Positions 36,293 to 45,201 of a DNA stretch of 64,000 bases are shown one piece after another. Position 1 is the first letter of the stretch, and every line of letters begins with the position of its first letter. The notes beneath the pieces are model-generated. The model had not been told where the DNA came from, made no database searches, and saw only the letters and a program-made list of their open reading frames with translations. The stretch is from Marinifilum flexuosum (GTDB lineage: Bacteria > Bacteroidota > Bacteroidia > Bacteroidales > Marinifilaceae), in contig NZ_RAPQ01000015.1 in the NCBI RefSeq assembly GCF_003610555.1, forward strand, positions 36,910 to 100,909, given 5' to 3'. Both the position numbers and the translations under genes were made by a program.

Positions 36293-37474
36293 TTAGATTG
36301 GTAGTGACAAGAAAAACTTGGAACCCACACCAAACACCGAATCAACCCCAATGCGTCCACCAATCATTTTGGCATAAGATTTCGCAATAGATAAACCCAA
36401 TCCTGATCCATCACAAACCAAGTCAGAATCTTCTGCTGCGCGGGTAAAATATTCAAATATCATGGCTTGTTTGTGCTTTTCAATCCCAATTCCTGTATCC
36501 TCTACTTTAATTTCAATCATAGAATTACTCTTTGAACAAACCAATGAAACACTACCATTATTGGTATATTTAATCGCATTTTGAAGCAAATTGGTAATTA
36601 TCGACCTTAACTTTTCTTCATCGGACAGAATAAGAAAATCTTCCTCAGACAATTCTTGCTTAAAAGACAATTCTAAGCCTTTATTTTCCGCTTCACTTTT
36701 AAATAACTCAAAAATACCTCTTAGTAAATGATCAATATCAATCTTCTCAAAATGAAGTTCACAACAACCTGCCTCAATTTTTGAAATGTCCATAATTTCA
36801 TTAATTGTTTTCAACATTCTCTCTCCACTTTCTCTAATGATGCTAAAAAATCTCCGTTGCTGATACTCCGATAAATCAGGCTCCTCCAAGAGCTCCGAAA
36901 AACCTAGTATACTGTTCATTGGCGTGCGAATTTCATGACTCATATTAGCAAGAAAAGCAGATTTTAATCGATTTGCTTCTTCAGCCTCATTCTTTGCCTT
37001 GGTTAATTCCTGCTGTATTAATATTAAATCTGTAATATTCTCAACAGCACCGTCGTATCGAACAATCTCACCTGTGCGGTCTTTTATAGCCCTGGCACCT
37101 TCTCTTACATAAAGAATTTTACCAGATTTTGTATACCATTCCGATTCAAAATTAATAACCTCCCCATCCCTTTCTAAAATCTCTTTAAATAATTCTCTCT
37201 TATTAGGATCCACATAACTTCCTTTCGACAAATCTCTTTTTTGAATACTTTCAACAGAATCGAATTCCAACATCTTAATCAATGCAGGATTTGCAGAAAG
37301 AATTTTACCTGCAGGTGTAGTTTGATATAGGCCTACCGAGGAATTTTTAAACAGATTTAAATACATATCCTTTCTGTATCCTCCATTACATATCAAACAA
37401 TCTTCCGGATAAATGAACTTGTTCTTCCTAAGAATGGAAAAGAATATGCGTATTATTTGAATGATTCTCCTCAT
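36293..37474 (-). CDS. PAS-domain sensor histidine kinase
   Basis: A 393-residue kinase. Residues 40-150 form a PAS domain plus PAC tail (NLFKNSSVGLYQTTPAGKILSANPALIKML...ENITDLI). HisKA follows with the phosphorylation His in FLANMSHEIRTPMNS (H180), then the ATPase core with the N box LLQNAIKYTNNG, G1 DTGIGI, and G2 GSGLGLSIAK. It has a short N-terminal hydrophobic start (RIIQIIRIFFSIL), so weak membrane attachment is possible. CLICNGGY at about 26-33 is a short cysteine pair. No response regulator is adjacent, so it is an orphan kinase; the small PspC gene lies just downstream. Confidence 0.9.
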   Translation of the reverse strand: MRRIIQIIRIFFSILRKNKFIYPEDCLICNGGYRKDMYLNLFKNSSVGLYQTTPAGKILSANPALIKMLEFDSVESIQKRDLSKGSYVDPNKRELFKEILERDGEVINFESEWYTKSGKILYVREGARAIKDRTGEIVRYDGAVENITDLILIQQELTKAKNEAEEANRLKSAFLANMSHEIRTPMNSILGFSELLEEPDLSEYQQRRFFSIIRESGERMLKTINEIMDISKIEAGCCELHFEKIDIDHLLRGIFELFKSEAENKGLELSFKQELSEEDFLILSDEEKLRSIITNLLQNAIKYTNNGSVSLVCSKSNSMIEIKVEDTGIGIEKHKQAMIFEYFTRAAEDSDLVCDGSGLGLSIAKSYAKMIGGRIGVDSVFGVGSKFFLSLPI

Positions 37475-37724
37475 ACAGATTATTAAGAATTAGTTGGTTG
37501 AATATACTTTTAATATTAGTTAAACAAAAAGGATTCTTACCAGTGCATACGAATCGTTGATCAACTGCCTTATTCTGGAGAAAACAAAAATTTTTAGCAA
37601 GTCGTATATAACATGCGCCTCCCAGGCTTACTAACTATGAACTAAACGTCTTTTACCTGGCTCTCTCGAAACATTTCGTTTTTAATTCTTAACACAAAAT
37701 TTGAGACTGTAACCGAAAAATCCC

Positions 37725-38112
37725 TTCCGCACTACTTGGTGTACTTTCCGTAATAAAATTCAAAGCTTCAGAAAGCGGAGATTTCATTTACGCACGCAAA
37801 ACCAGTAGTTCCGCACCCAATTTGAATACTTCCGCACGAAGAGACAACACCTCTTTTGGTGTGCGGAAGACTTTCCCATGCGTGCGGAATAAATTTCTGG
37901 ACGTGCGGAAGTCTCGCCTTTATGTGCAGAAGCACTTCCTGGGCTTTCAGAAGAAACAACTCTGCGTGCGGAATAAAAAAACTTGCGTGCGGAAACACTT
38001 CTAAAGTGTGCGGAAGAGATACTTTGCTGTGCAAAACAAATTTCTTGGTGTGCGGAAAAGCTTACTGAGCGTGCGGAGATACCTCCTTTCTGTGCAGAAA
38101 CATAGAAGATCT
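37725..38112. repeat. Head-to-head 21-bp repeat array (6 inverted + 12 forward units)
   Basis: GTGCGGAA (or a near match such as GTGCAGAA) recurs at exactly 21-base steps from 37861 to 38092, twelve units; one (37945) is worn to TTTCAGAAG but stays in phase. To the left, the reverse complement TTCCGCAC recurs on the same 21-base grid at 37725, 37746 (worn), 37767 (worn), 37788, 37809 and 37830. The 13 bases between motifs are not conserved. The array therefore points outward from a centre near 37849. The open frames across it on both strands are a by-product of 21 being divisible by three. Confidence 0.85.
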
Positions 38113-38123
38113 ATTCAATAAAA

Positions 38124-38147
38124 ATGGAGAGTACTACTACTCTCCAT
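38124..38147 (-). terminator. Rho-independent terminator
   Basis: ATGGAGAGTA and TACTCTCCAT form a perfect ten-pair stem with a four-base loop, followed on the minus strand by TTTTT. It lies 64 bases after the stop of the 248-residue gene. Confidence 0.85.
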
Positions 38148-38210
38148 ATTACAACTATAACTGCAAATTATTAATAAAAAAATTGCAAAACTATTTCATA
38201 CTTAATTGGG

Positions 38211-38957
38211 CTATAAATTCGCTTCCGCAGCCTTAGCTTTACGATAAGCAATCATTCGCTCACGATTGTATTTACTAACGTAAGCCTGACGTTTTTCTTG
38301 ATTATTTCGGAATACAAACTTACCGTAATCCCGAATCTCACCAACTACCTCTCGCAAAAGAGTAAAGCATCGGTCTCGGGTCAGTTTAATGTCATCCTCA
38401 AAATACCTTTTACCATTCACCTCACCCAACAAGGTTCCCATTCTATCGGCAATTTCGGCTGCTTTATCCAATTTTTCAATCTCAAAATTAACGGCCGTTA
38501 GCAATTCCAAATTGTCTTTCCCCAATACCGATAGGCTTGCCATATCCTGAATGGTATCTGCTTTCGAATCACCTTCTTTAATGGCCGATAAGCGTTTTAG
38601 CAAATCCTCACGATTTCGGAAAGCAAATTCCATAAAATCGATCAGCTCGTTATGAAGTTCGTACATAATAGGAGCCTCTTTTCTCCAGTTTTCAATGGCC
38701 ACTTGTTTTAGGGTTTGCTTGGTTTCCCAATTGGCCTGTGCCGTACGCATGGCTCCAGTAAGGCTTAACAAACGTTCCAGCTTTGTAGCATCAAAATTAA
38801 AGGCCTGTAGCATAGGTAAATCTTGCGTAGCACGAGAATGCAACGATTCGGCCTCTCCAATAAAAATCCAGTAGGGAATATCGCAATACTTGACATTTTC
38901 TTCGGGTACTGCATTAATTTCTTCCAGATGATCCAGTAAACTTTGTTGATCAGACAT
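38211..38957 (-). CDS. Helical cytosolic protein of unknown function
   Basis: A 248-residue protein with no signal peptide or membrane segment. It is almost wholly helical, with many Leu, Ala, Glu and Arg, and runs such as KLERLLSLTGAMRTAQANWETKQTLKQVAIENW and LRDYGKFVFRNNQEKRQAYVSKYNRERMIAYRKAKAAEAN. I do not recognise a family. In size and helix pattern its body looks like residues 1-220 of the 308-residue protein at 5.1 kb, and both sit next to a 21-bp-phased array, so a common gene type is plausible. The gene is an isolated unit with a terminator. Confidence 0.65.
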   Translation of the reverse strand: MSDQQSLLDHLEEINAVPEENVKYCDIPYWIFIGEAESLHSRATQDLPMLQAFNFDATKLERLLSLTGAMRTAQANWETKQTLKQVAIENWRKEAPIMYELHNELIDFMEFAFRNREDLLKRLSAIKEGDSKADTIQDMASLSVLGKDNLELLTAVNFEIEKLDKAAEIADRMGTLLGEVNGKRYFEDDIKLTRDRCFTLLREVVGEIRDYGKFVFRNNQEKRQAYVSKYNRERMIAYRKAKAAEANL

Positions 38958-39626
38958 AATAATACATTTAAAAGATTAATATTATCCTTCTCCACAAATC
39001 CTTCTCCAAAAAAGATAAATTTAAACAACTGAGACGAGTCAATTCTCAATTTTACGATAACAATAACTAAGCTATAAATAAATTTATTTAAAAAAAAGCT
39101 TTTTGCTGATTTTTTATTTATAAAAGCCAACTTTCTATGTTTAATACACCCACTTATCCCTCTGCTCATGCTCGTTTAAGCCGATTCATTTTTTTTTAAT
39201 TTTTATGCAAAATTTATTTTTATCTCAACAATTTTCCTATCCTTATTTTTCAGTCACTTACAAGACACTAGCCTTACCTAATCCAAATTTCATGAGAAAA
39301 CCAATAATATTCTTACACCATTAAAAAATAAAAGAATCATAGGATTATTCAGACTACACGAATTCTAAACAACAGACAACATCTGGCACAATTCACAAAT
39401 TCTTTTACAATGCACAAAATACATTTCATAATTTATATGGCTTCAAAATTAAGCTTTAAAAAGATTAAACAATAATGGTTTCTTTGGAATGATGAAGGAA
39501 GATGTGTAGATTCGATGATTATTAAATATAAATGTGCACAATACAGCCTCTATTGGTATGTATTGTGTACCGTTTTAATCTGAAATAAAAAATGAGTACA
39601 AATCTAAATAAATTAGATACAATCAA
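38958..39626. other. Intergenic region, no gene
   Basis: 669 AT-rich bases between divergent genes. It holds one clear hairpin, GTGCACAATAC (39534-39544) with GTATTGTGTAC (39560-39570), one mismatch, about 56 bases before the next start. That could be an operator or structured leader for the plus-strand gene. Nothing else stands out. Confidence 0.5.
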
Positions 39627-40637
39627 ATGAGAAAACTAATCACAATATTCATCCTTGTGCTCATTCTTGGTCAATTATCATATGGACAGAAAAGAAAGAC
39701 CCCAAAAGACATAAAAGAAGCAATTACCAGATTACAAACTGATTGCTCAGATAGTTTGAAAAACATTATTGTAGAGACAAAAGATAGTTATTTATTTCAA
39801 TTGTGCTACCCATGGAAAGGAGATTACAGAATCATTTATGATTGGACTTCGAGTAAAAACAAAAGGTCAGTACTTAGAAAATACCTGATTAACCGAGGAA
39901 TCTCAAATAATAAACACCAACAATCAATTATTCTTATAGCATTCAAAAAATCCTTAATTGGAGTAAATGTGAATGAAATTGAAATTATTGAACCTTTCAA
40001 AAAAATTGAAAATAATTGGGCAAATGAAGACTTGGTTCGATATACAACAGATACTATTCGGGGAGTATATATACCAAAAGATTTAGAAGACTGTTTTAGG
40101 AGAATAAATGAGTTTTGGGCTGATTCAACAAAAACAGAAATTAAATCATGGACTGAAGATGAATTTACCGGAAGAACTCATATCGGATTTGGAAGGTGGA
40201 TGAGAAATAATTGGCAACTATGGGGAGGCTCAAGATTATCAAAATATTTCAATGAAAAAGGAGTATCTCATCCAGATGATATGACTGGAATAATTTTGGA
40301 TAGCTATCATCGTCATTTGAATGGAAAAGAGATAGCCTTAGAGAAGCAAATTGAATATTATCAAATCTATTGGAAAGTTAACTCAGCACCATCAAAAGAC
40401 ATCTACCCCAAAGGATCAAGAAAACTAGAATTTGATATGGTCATATTATACACTTTAAATGAAAACAATATGCCAGGATGTGTTCATATTCAAAGCAACT
40501 CGAAATCTAATAAAGTATGGATTTATGACTTTCATTTTGGTTGGAAGCAATTGACAAAAGATGAATTGTATAAACTGAAGTCAACTGCATATGAAATCAG
40601 AGAAAAAGCACTTATAAAAATCTTTAATAAAGAATGA
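39627..40637 (+). CDS. Secreted protein of unknown function
   Basis: A 336-residue exported protein (signal MRKLITIFILVLILGQLSYGQ). The mature part is beta/alpha mixed with Trp-rich stretches (GFGRWMRNNWQLWGGSRLSKYFNEKG, WKVNSAPSKDIYPKG). HPDDMTGIILDSYHRHLNGKE may be a conserved segment. I recognise no family. It opens a run of seven plus-strand genes. Confidence 0.7.
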   Translation: MRKLITIFILVLILGQLSYGQKRKTPKDIKEAITRLQTDCSDSLKNIIVETKDSYLFQLCYPWKGDYRIIYDWTSSKNKRSVLRKYLINRGISNNKHQQSIILIAFKKSLIGVNVNEIEIIEPFKKIENNWANEDLVRYTTDTIRGVYIPKDLEDCFRRINEFWADSTKTEIKSWTEDEFTGRTHIGFGRWMRNNWQLWGGSRLSKYFNEKGVSHPDDMTGIILDSYHRHLNGKEIALEKQIEYYQIYWKVNSAPSKDIYPKGSRKLEFDMVILYTLNENNMPGCVHIQSNSKSNKVWIYDFHFGWKQLTKDELYKLKSTAYEIREKALIKIFNKE

Positions 40638-40650
40638 TTTTACCTAAGCC

Positions 40651-40667
40651 CCCCTGCCAACGCGAAC
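40651..40667. other. attC-like motif fragment
   Basis: CCAACGCGAACTTGTAT here resembles the ABC-3C module boundary at 4.88 kb (GCCAACTTGTATA). I found no partner on the other side of the adjacent gene, so it may be chance or a worn end. Confidence 0.2.
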
Positions 40668-40713
40668 TTGTATCTCTTACTCTGCAATAAGAAACATATA
40701 ACAAACAAAAAAT

Positions 40714-40917
40714 ATGACAAAAAGAAACCTATCATCAATATTGATTATTATAGCTATGCTTATAAATATTCTCAATTTTGATTTTTCAAATTTTAATATT
40801 GAATCTAAAAAAACTTGGTTGTTTATTGGTGCTTCAATAATAATTATAGCATCGATAATACAAATATTTGTTAACGAGAAAAAATTCAATAAAAAGTCCC
40901 TTGATAGGGCGAACTAG
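40714..40917 (+). CDS. Small two-helix membrane protein
   Basis: A 67-residue ORF with two hydrophobic helices (about 8-20 and 35-52) and a basic C-terminus (NEKKFNKKSLDRAN). A helical hairpin in the inner membrane is likely. I recognise no family. The minus-strand frame here is also open but the plus start has the better spacing and codon pattern. Confidence 0.5.
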   Translation: MTKRNLSSILIIIAMLINILNFDFSNFNIESKKTWLFIGASIIIIASIIQIFVNEKKFNKKSLDRAN

Positions 40918-40984
40918 CATGTGCTTTATAAAGCAGAAGTAAACTTCCAAAATAGATCAAAAAACAAATTACAAAAGAGAAAAA

Positions 40985-41278
40985 ATGTTCATTATAAATT
41001 TAAACTACAAAAGCGAATTGGATCGAATTGACCAATTTTTGAATGCTCACATTGAGTTTTTAAATGAGCAATACGAATTGGGTAATTTCCTGGCTTCGGG
41101 CCGAAAAATACCAAGAACCGGAGGAATCATTCTATCAAATGTAGCTTCGAAATCGGAATTGGAAGCGATTATTGAAAAAGATCCTTTCAAACAGAACGAG
41201 TTGGCGAATTACGAGCTGACTGAATTTGTTCCGAGCAAAACTTGCAAGGAATTGGAATTTTTAATTGAAAATAGGTAA
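40985..41278 (+). CDS. YciI family protein
   Basis: A 97-residue protein with the YciI-like pattern: FIINLNYKSELDRIDQFLNAHIEFLNEQYELGNFLASGRKIPRTGGIILSN, and a His in AHIEFL that corresponds to the conserved active-site His-Asp pair (only the His is seen here). The fold is ferredoxin-like, and members often act as small dehydratase-like or stand-alone domains of uncertain substrate. Its last base is shared with the ATG of the WG-repeat gene (TAATG), so the two are translationally coupled. Confidence 0.8.
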   Translation: MFIINLNYKSELDRIDQFLNAHIEFLNEQYELGNFLASGRKIPRTGGIILSNVASKSELEAIIEKDPFKQNELANYELTEFVPSKTCKELEFLIENR

Positions 41279-41964
41279 TGAGAAAATTATTGAATTTTAT
41301 ATTGCTGATTTTAAGCTCAATTGCAGTTTATTCTCAATCAGATTATAGAAAAATTTATGAGTATGGTGAATACCAGGAGAATTGGGCAAAAGTAAAGTCG
41401 ATTACTGGTGAATATGGAATGATAGACCGAAATGGCAATCCAATTGTTCCTGCAGTCTACAAGAAAATAGAAAAATTCACCAGAGATAATGGAAATTTAG
41501 CATTGGTAAAATCGATTACCGGTGAATATGGAATGATCGATAAAAGCGGCAAAGAAATAATCCCGGCAAAATATTCAAAAATTGGGACATTTAACGAACT
41601 TGGAGAAGGATTGGCATTGGTCAAATCTGTCGTTGGTACATACGGACTGATTGATAAAAATGGCAAAGAAGTGATCCCTGCAGAATACTCTAAAATTGGA
41701 AAATTCAATGAAATTGAAAGAGGATTGGCATTGGTCAAATCTATTGTTGGTACTTATGGATATGTTAACGAAAATGGCAATGAAGTAATCCCTGCGAATT
41801 ATTCAAAAGTTGGAAGATTTAATGAAATTGAAGAAGGATTGGCATTGGTCAAAACTGTCGTTGGTACTTATGGATTTGTTGACAAGAAAGGGAATGAAAT
41901 CATTGAACCAATTTATTCGCTCAAGCAGATAGAATCAAAGCAGTATAAAACTGTCGAAAAATAA
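41278..41964 (+). CDS. Secreted WG-repeat protein
   Basis: A 228-residue exported protein (signal MRKLLNFILLILSSIAVYSQ). It is made of about five repeats of some 35-38 residues, each of the form VKS(I/V)(T/V)G.YG(M/L/F)ID..G..(I/V)(I/V)P..Y.KI..F, which are WG (beta-leaflet) repeats. The first repeat is less close to the others; repeats 3-5 are nearly identical, and the DNA of repeats 3-5 is similar too, so they are recent duplications. WG-repeat proteins are common in this phylum, usually extracellular, with unknown ligands. It overlaps the YciI gene by one base. Confidence 0.85.
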   Translation: MRKLLNFILLILSSIAVYSQSDYRKIYEYGEYQENWAKVKSITGEYGMIDRNGNPIVPAVYKKIEKFTRDNGNLALVKSITGEYGMIDKSGKEIIPAKYSKIGTFNELGEGLALVKSVVGTYGLIDKNGKEVIPAEYSKIGKFNEIERGLALVKSIVGTYGYVNENGNEVIPANYSKVGRFNEIEEGLALVKTVVGTYGFVDKKGNEIIEPIYSLKQIESKQYKTVEK

Positions 41965-42016
41965 AGCCCCACTACTCCCTTGTTTTGGGAAATCGTAAAC
42001 ATACAAAGCCAATCAC

Positions 42017-42508
42017 ATGAACACAACACTAAAAAAATCACTGGAACAAGAAAGCACAGATGAATTGTTCTTTTATTTTAGACACGATGGTGCTTACAAT
42101 TTCGAGAAGAAGATAATCGCAGGTAAACTATTAAAAGAAAGAGGTTTCGACAGACAAATCCTTCAAGAGGAGAAACAGCTATGCATTGAAGAATTGCAAG
42201 CCGATTTAAAAGAAGGTGAAACCCCTGGCCTATTGTTCAAGAAAAGCAAACAAGAGGTTATGAAAAAGATGCTAGGTTGGCTCGTTATGTTTTTGCTTTT
42301 CATGTCAATAGAAATTGTTGTGAATGTAACGCAAGCAGAAAAGGATTGGGAATCGATGGGAATTGTTTTTGCCATTGGTCTTAGCTTACTTGCATACAGC
42401 TTTTTTTTCTACAAAAAGCACATCAACAAATTGATGCATGAAGGTGCCAAAAACAACGAGTTGCTTCGTCTTCGCCTAAGCTATATTCAAAAAGAGTGGG
42501 ATTTTTAA
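42017..42508 (+). CDS. Membrane protein of unknown function
   Basis: A 163-residue protein. Residues 1-85 are charged and helical, and two hydrophobic helices follow (about 88-105, GWLVMFLLFMSIEIVVN, and 118-137, GIVFAIGLSLLAYSFFFY). The motif ERGFDRQILQEEKQLCIEELQADLKEG suggests a helical cytosolic domain. No family recognised. It lies 52 bases after the WG-repeat stop. Confidence 0.6.
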   Translation: MNTTLKKSLEQESTDELFFYFRHDGAYNFEKKIIAGKLLKERGFDRQILQEEKQLCIEELQADLKEGETPGLLFKKSKQEVMKKMLGWLVMFLLFMSIEIVVNVTQAEKDWESMGIVFAIGLSLLAYSFFFYKKHINKLMHEGAKNNELLRLRLSYIQKEWDF

Positions 42509-42581
42509 AAAAGAATCTGAAGGATTCATTAAATGTTTGAAGAACCATTATATAACAAAAAGAAACAACTAACTCATTAAT

Positions 42582-43586
42582 ATGAAACACACTACCCTTA
42601 CTCTACTTATTTTATTCTTATTTCAAGCTTTGTCCGCTCAAGTAGATTATCATTCAAAGTATAGAGAGGCAATCGCATCCATTGAAAAGAACTACGCTGG
42701 TTTTAAGGATAAAACCGAAGGCAAAGAACGTTTTTACCAAATCTTTAAAACGGAATTAGAGAAAGATTCCATTGGAGATTTATCAACCTTAAAGAAGAGA
42801 TTAAAAACCTACATTTCTTTTTTCGATGACAATCACCTAAAGCTTAATGAATTTGATGCCGAAAAGTATGTGGCGAAAAAACAATACCGAATCAAAGAGT
42901 TTAATTTCAAAAACCTGAATGATAGTACATGTTATCTTAAAATTCCTCACTTCATGTACAAAAGCCGCGTAGATAGTCTGCTATACCAAGCCATCAACTC
43001 CATATCCAAGAGAAAGAATTTAATCATTGACATCAGAGGCAATACGGGAGGTGGTGATGATGCCTTTTCAAAATTACTACCCATTATTGCCACCAATGAC
43101 ATGTACTATAGAAATGTTGAATTCTTGGCTACAAAAGCCAATTGGGAGTTTGTTGATTCATTAGTGAATATAGGTGAATGGAAAGAGGAATATGATGATC
43201 AGGTAATCCCTGCTCCTTGGTTAAACAGTAAGAAACCTTTCTTGAGAATGAACGACCAAAGAGTAAATATAGTATATGATTTTCCAAAACATGTGGCAGT
43301 ATTGGTAGATCGAAAAGTGGGAAGCGCTGCCGAATCGTTTGTATTTTGCGCAAAACAAAGTTTTAAGGTAAAAGTATTTGGTGAGAATACGGCTGGCACT
43401 TTGGACTACAGCAATTGCAGGCATTTCAAGGTGATAAAAGATGAAGTATACATACAAGCACCAACTACTAAAATTTATGGATTGCCTGTAAACCAAATTG
43501 ATAAACATGGAATTGCTCCAGACTTTTACCTTACCAAAGAAAATCAAATAGAACAAGTATTGCGGTATTTTGAGATTTGGTGGTGA
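42582..43586 (+). CDS. S41 family C-terminal processing peptidase-like protein
   Basis: A 334-residue exported protein (signal MKHTTLTLLILFLFQALSAQ). It has the S41/tail-specific protease body: the strand LIIDIRGNTGGGDDAF followed after a long gap by VAVLVDRKVGSAAESFVFCAKQ, where the Ser of GSAAES is the expected nucleophile. The interior lacks a clear PDZ domain, so this is the Bacteroidota type with a helical N-terminal half. Likely periplasmic; substrate unknown. Confidence 0.85.
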   Translation: MKHTTLTLLILFLFQALSAQVDYHSKYREAIASIEKNYAGFKDKTEGKERFYQIFKTELEKDSIGDLSTLKKRLKTYISFFDDNHLKLNEFDAEKYVAKKQYRIKEFNFKNLNDSTCYLKIPHFMYKSRVDSLLYQAINSISKRKNLIIDIRGNTGGGDDAFSKLLPIIATNDMYYRNVEFLATKANWEFVDSLVNIGEWKEEYDDQVIPAPWLNSKKPFLRMNDQRVNIVYDFPKHVAVLVDRKVGSAAESFVFCAKQSFKVKVFGENTAGTLDYSNCRHFKVIKDEVYIQAPTTKIYGLPVNQIDKHGIAPDFYLTKENQIEQVLRYFEIWW

Positions 43587-43697
43587 ATCCAATAGTATAT
43601 ATTTCTTTAAACTTCTTTTGTGTAAGAACATTGTGATTTAAAAAAATCAGTATCTTCAAAATTGGAATTACTTACCAGTCAATAAATTATTGAGAAC

Positions 43698-44210
43698 ATG
43701 AGAAAAACAATTGAAATACTGATTCTACTCCTGATTTTAATGGCTTGTAGTGACAAGTCAAATAAATATCCTATTAAACAAGCAAATTGGGAAAGCAAAG
43801 AAATCAAGATCGATAGTATTGAGAAGTATTTTCATGGAAAAACATACCTTCCGGTTTATTCTCACATCTATCATCATCACGAACACAGAACATTTGATCT
43901 TACCACTACGGTAAGCATCCGCAATGTATCTGTAAATGATTCGGTTTTTCTGCTTAAGGCAAATTATTACAATACAGTTGGTGAAAACATCAGGCAATAC
44001 CTAAAAAATCCCATTTATTTAAAGCCACTTGAAACTTTGGAAATTATTATTGAAGAGCAGGATACCGAGGGAGGTTCTGGTGCAAATTTTATTTTTGACT
44101 GGGCCATGAACAATGATAAAAATCCTCCTTTATTCGAAGCTGTAATGATTTCTACCTCTGGTCAGCAAGGTCTGTCTTACACAACCCGAGGAGTACAAGT
44201 ATTTGAATAG
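43698..44210 (+). CDS. DUF3124 family lipoprotein
   Basis: A 170-residue lipoprotein (signal MRKTIEILILLLILMACSDK; lipobox LMAC). The mature domain has the DUF3124 pattern TYLPVYSHIYHHHEHRTFDLTTTVSIRNVSVNDSVFL, ending with EEQDTEGGSGANFIFDW. Small beta-sandwich proteins of this family are anchored in the outer membrane; function unknown. The repeated His in HIYHHHEHR could bind metal, but that is speculation. It is the last plus-strand gene before the trp operon. Confidence 0.85.
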   Translation: MRKTIEILILLLILMACSDKSNKYPIKQANWESKEIKIDSIEKYFHGKTYLPVYSHIYHHHEHRTFDLTTTVSIRNVSVNDSVFLLKANYYNTVGENIRQYLKNPIYLKPLETLEIIIEEQDTEGGSGANFIFDWAMNNDKNPPLFEAVMISTSGQQGLSYTTRGVQVFE

Positions 44211-44266
44211 GAATCTATCACATTCCCTTTGAATATTACCATGCGAAGAAATTAACACTAAAGAAA

Positions 44267-44293
44267 TACCGCACGAAAAAATCACGTGCGGTA
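44267..44293. other. Hairpin after the DUF3124 gene
   Basis: TACCGCACG and CGTGCGGTA form a perfect nine-pair stem with a nine-base loop. No T-run on either strand, so it is not a typical terminator. Confidence 0.45.
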
Positions 44294-44362
44294 CTCTTAT
44301 AAAATGGTTGATAGTTAGAGTCAAGGGATCGCCTTGGCTTTATTTTTAAATGCTATTTGAAA

Positions 44363-44393
44363 CTGCCTTCAGGCTGTAAAGAACTGAAGGCAG
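44363..44393 (-). terminator. Terminator-like hairpin after trpA
   Basis: CTGCCTTCAG and CTGAAGGCAG form a perfect ten-pair stem with an eleven-base loop, eight bases after the trpA stop. On the minus strand it is followed by TTTCAAAT, a weak T-run, so it may end the trp operon. Confidence 0.6.
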
Positions 44394-44400
44394 AAATTCT

Positions 44401-45150
44401 TTATTGTAATGATTCCAGAAATTCTGCAGCGTTTCCTTTTTCCAATGCTTTGATAAATGCGGTTCCAATTATAGCTCCATTCGAAAAGCTGGCTGCATGC
44501 TGGAAACTAACTTTGTCGTGTATTCCAAAACCAATAAGAGATGGAATATCAAGGGCAGCAATTTTCTTGAAGTAATCCTCACGCTCTTTGCTGGCTTGCA
44601 GTGCTCCACCCGTTGTGGAAGCTGTAGAAACCATATATAGAAATCCACTTGCAGCTTTCTCAATTGTCACCAATCGTTTATCGGTAGTCTGCGGTGTTAC
44701 CAACAAAACATTGTGCACTCCAGCTGCCTCGAATTTTGCTTTGTATTCTTCCTGGTACTCTTCCAAAGGCAAATCGGGTAATATTACGCCATCAATTCCT
44801 ACCTTTTGACATTCTGCAAGAAAAGCATCAACGCCAAATTTGTACACGGTATTCCAGTAGCCCATTAAAATCAAAGGCATGGTGATGCTTTTTCGTGCAT
44901 CTTTTAGCTGATCAAACAAAATCTGTAGAGTCATACCATTGTCTAAGGCTTGCTTGGCTGCAGTTTGAATTACTGGTCCATCCGCCAAAGGATCAGAAAA
45001 AGGGATGCCAATTTCTACCAGGTCAACACCTTTGTCCTGCAATAGTTGTAAGGTAGGAAGCGTATCTTCCAGTTTAGGATATCCCGCAGGAAAATAGATT
45101 GATAAAATATCCTTTTGTTTATTTTGAAATAATTGATCGATTCTATTCAT
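44401..45150 (-). CDS. trpA: Tryptophan synthase alpha chain
   Basis: A 249-residue enzyme that releases indole from indole-3-glycerol phosphate and passes it through a tunnel to TrpB. The catalytic Glu and Asp lie in LVEIGIPFSDPLADGP, the family signature; GVDGVILPDLPLEE-like and LIGFGIHD are also typical. The frame is open upstream to 45198, but the ATG at 45150 (MNRIDQLFQNKQKDILSIYFPAGYP) places the protein at normal length and aligns with other TrpA. It is the last gene of the trp operon, 51 bases after the TrpF-TrpB fusion. Confidence 0.95.
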   Translation of the reverse strand: MNRIDQLFQNKQKDILSIYFPAGYPKLEDTLPTLQLLQDKGVDLVEIGIPFSDPLADGPVIQTAAKQALDNGMTLQILFDQLKDARKSITMPLILMGYWNTVYKFGVDAFLAECQKVGIDGVILPDLPLEEYQEEYKAKFEAAGVHNVLLVTPQTTDKRLVTIEKAASGFLYMVSTASTTGGALQASKEREDYFKKIAALDIPSLIGFGIHDKVSFQHAASFSNGAIIGTAFIKALEKGNAAEFLESLQ

Positions 45151-45201
45151 AATTTCATTTGTTAGAGACGCACGGCCGTGCGTCTGTACGAAATTCAAAT
45201 A

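Noticed and set aside
37768..38068. ORFs on both strands across the GTGCGGAA array
   Set aside because: Same cause: a 21-bp period keeps frames open. The motif is conserved at the DNA level while intervening codons are not.
37725..38112. Possible CRISPR array
   Set aside because: The motif is only 8 bases, spacers are 13 bases, the array switches orientation in the middle, and no cas genes are nearby.
40677..40889. Minus-strand hydrophobic ORF opposite the small membrane protein gene
   Set aside because: AT-rich hydrophobic codons read as hydrophobic on both strands; the plus-strand frame fits the surrounding gene order better. Neither is certain.
43129..43631. Minus-strand ORFs opposite the S41 peptidase
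   Set aside because: Antisense shadows; the plus-strand protein has clear protease motifs.
44267..44293. Hairpin as terminator of the DUF3124 gene
   Set aside because: A strong stem but no T-run on either strand; kept only as an inverted repeat.
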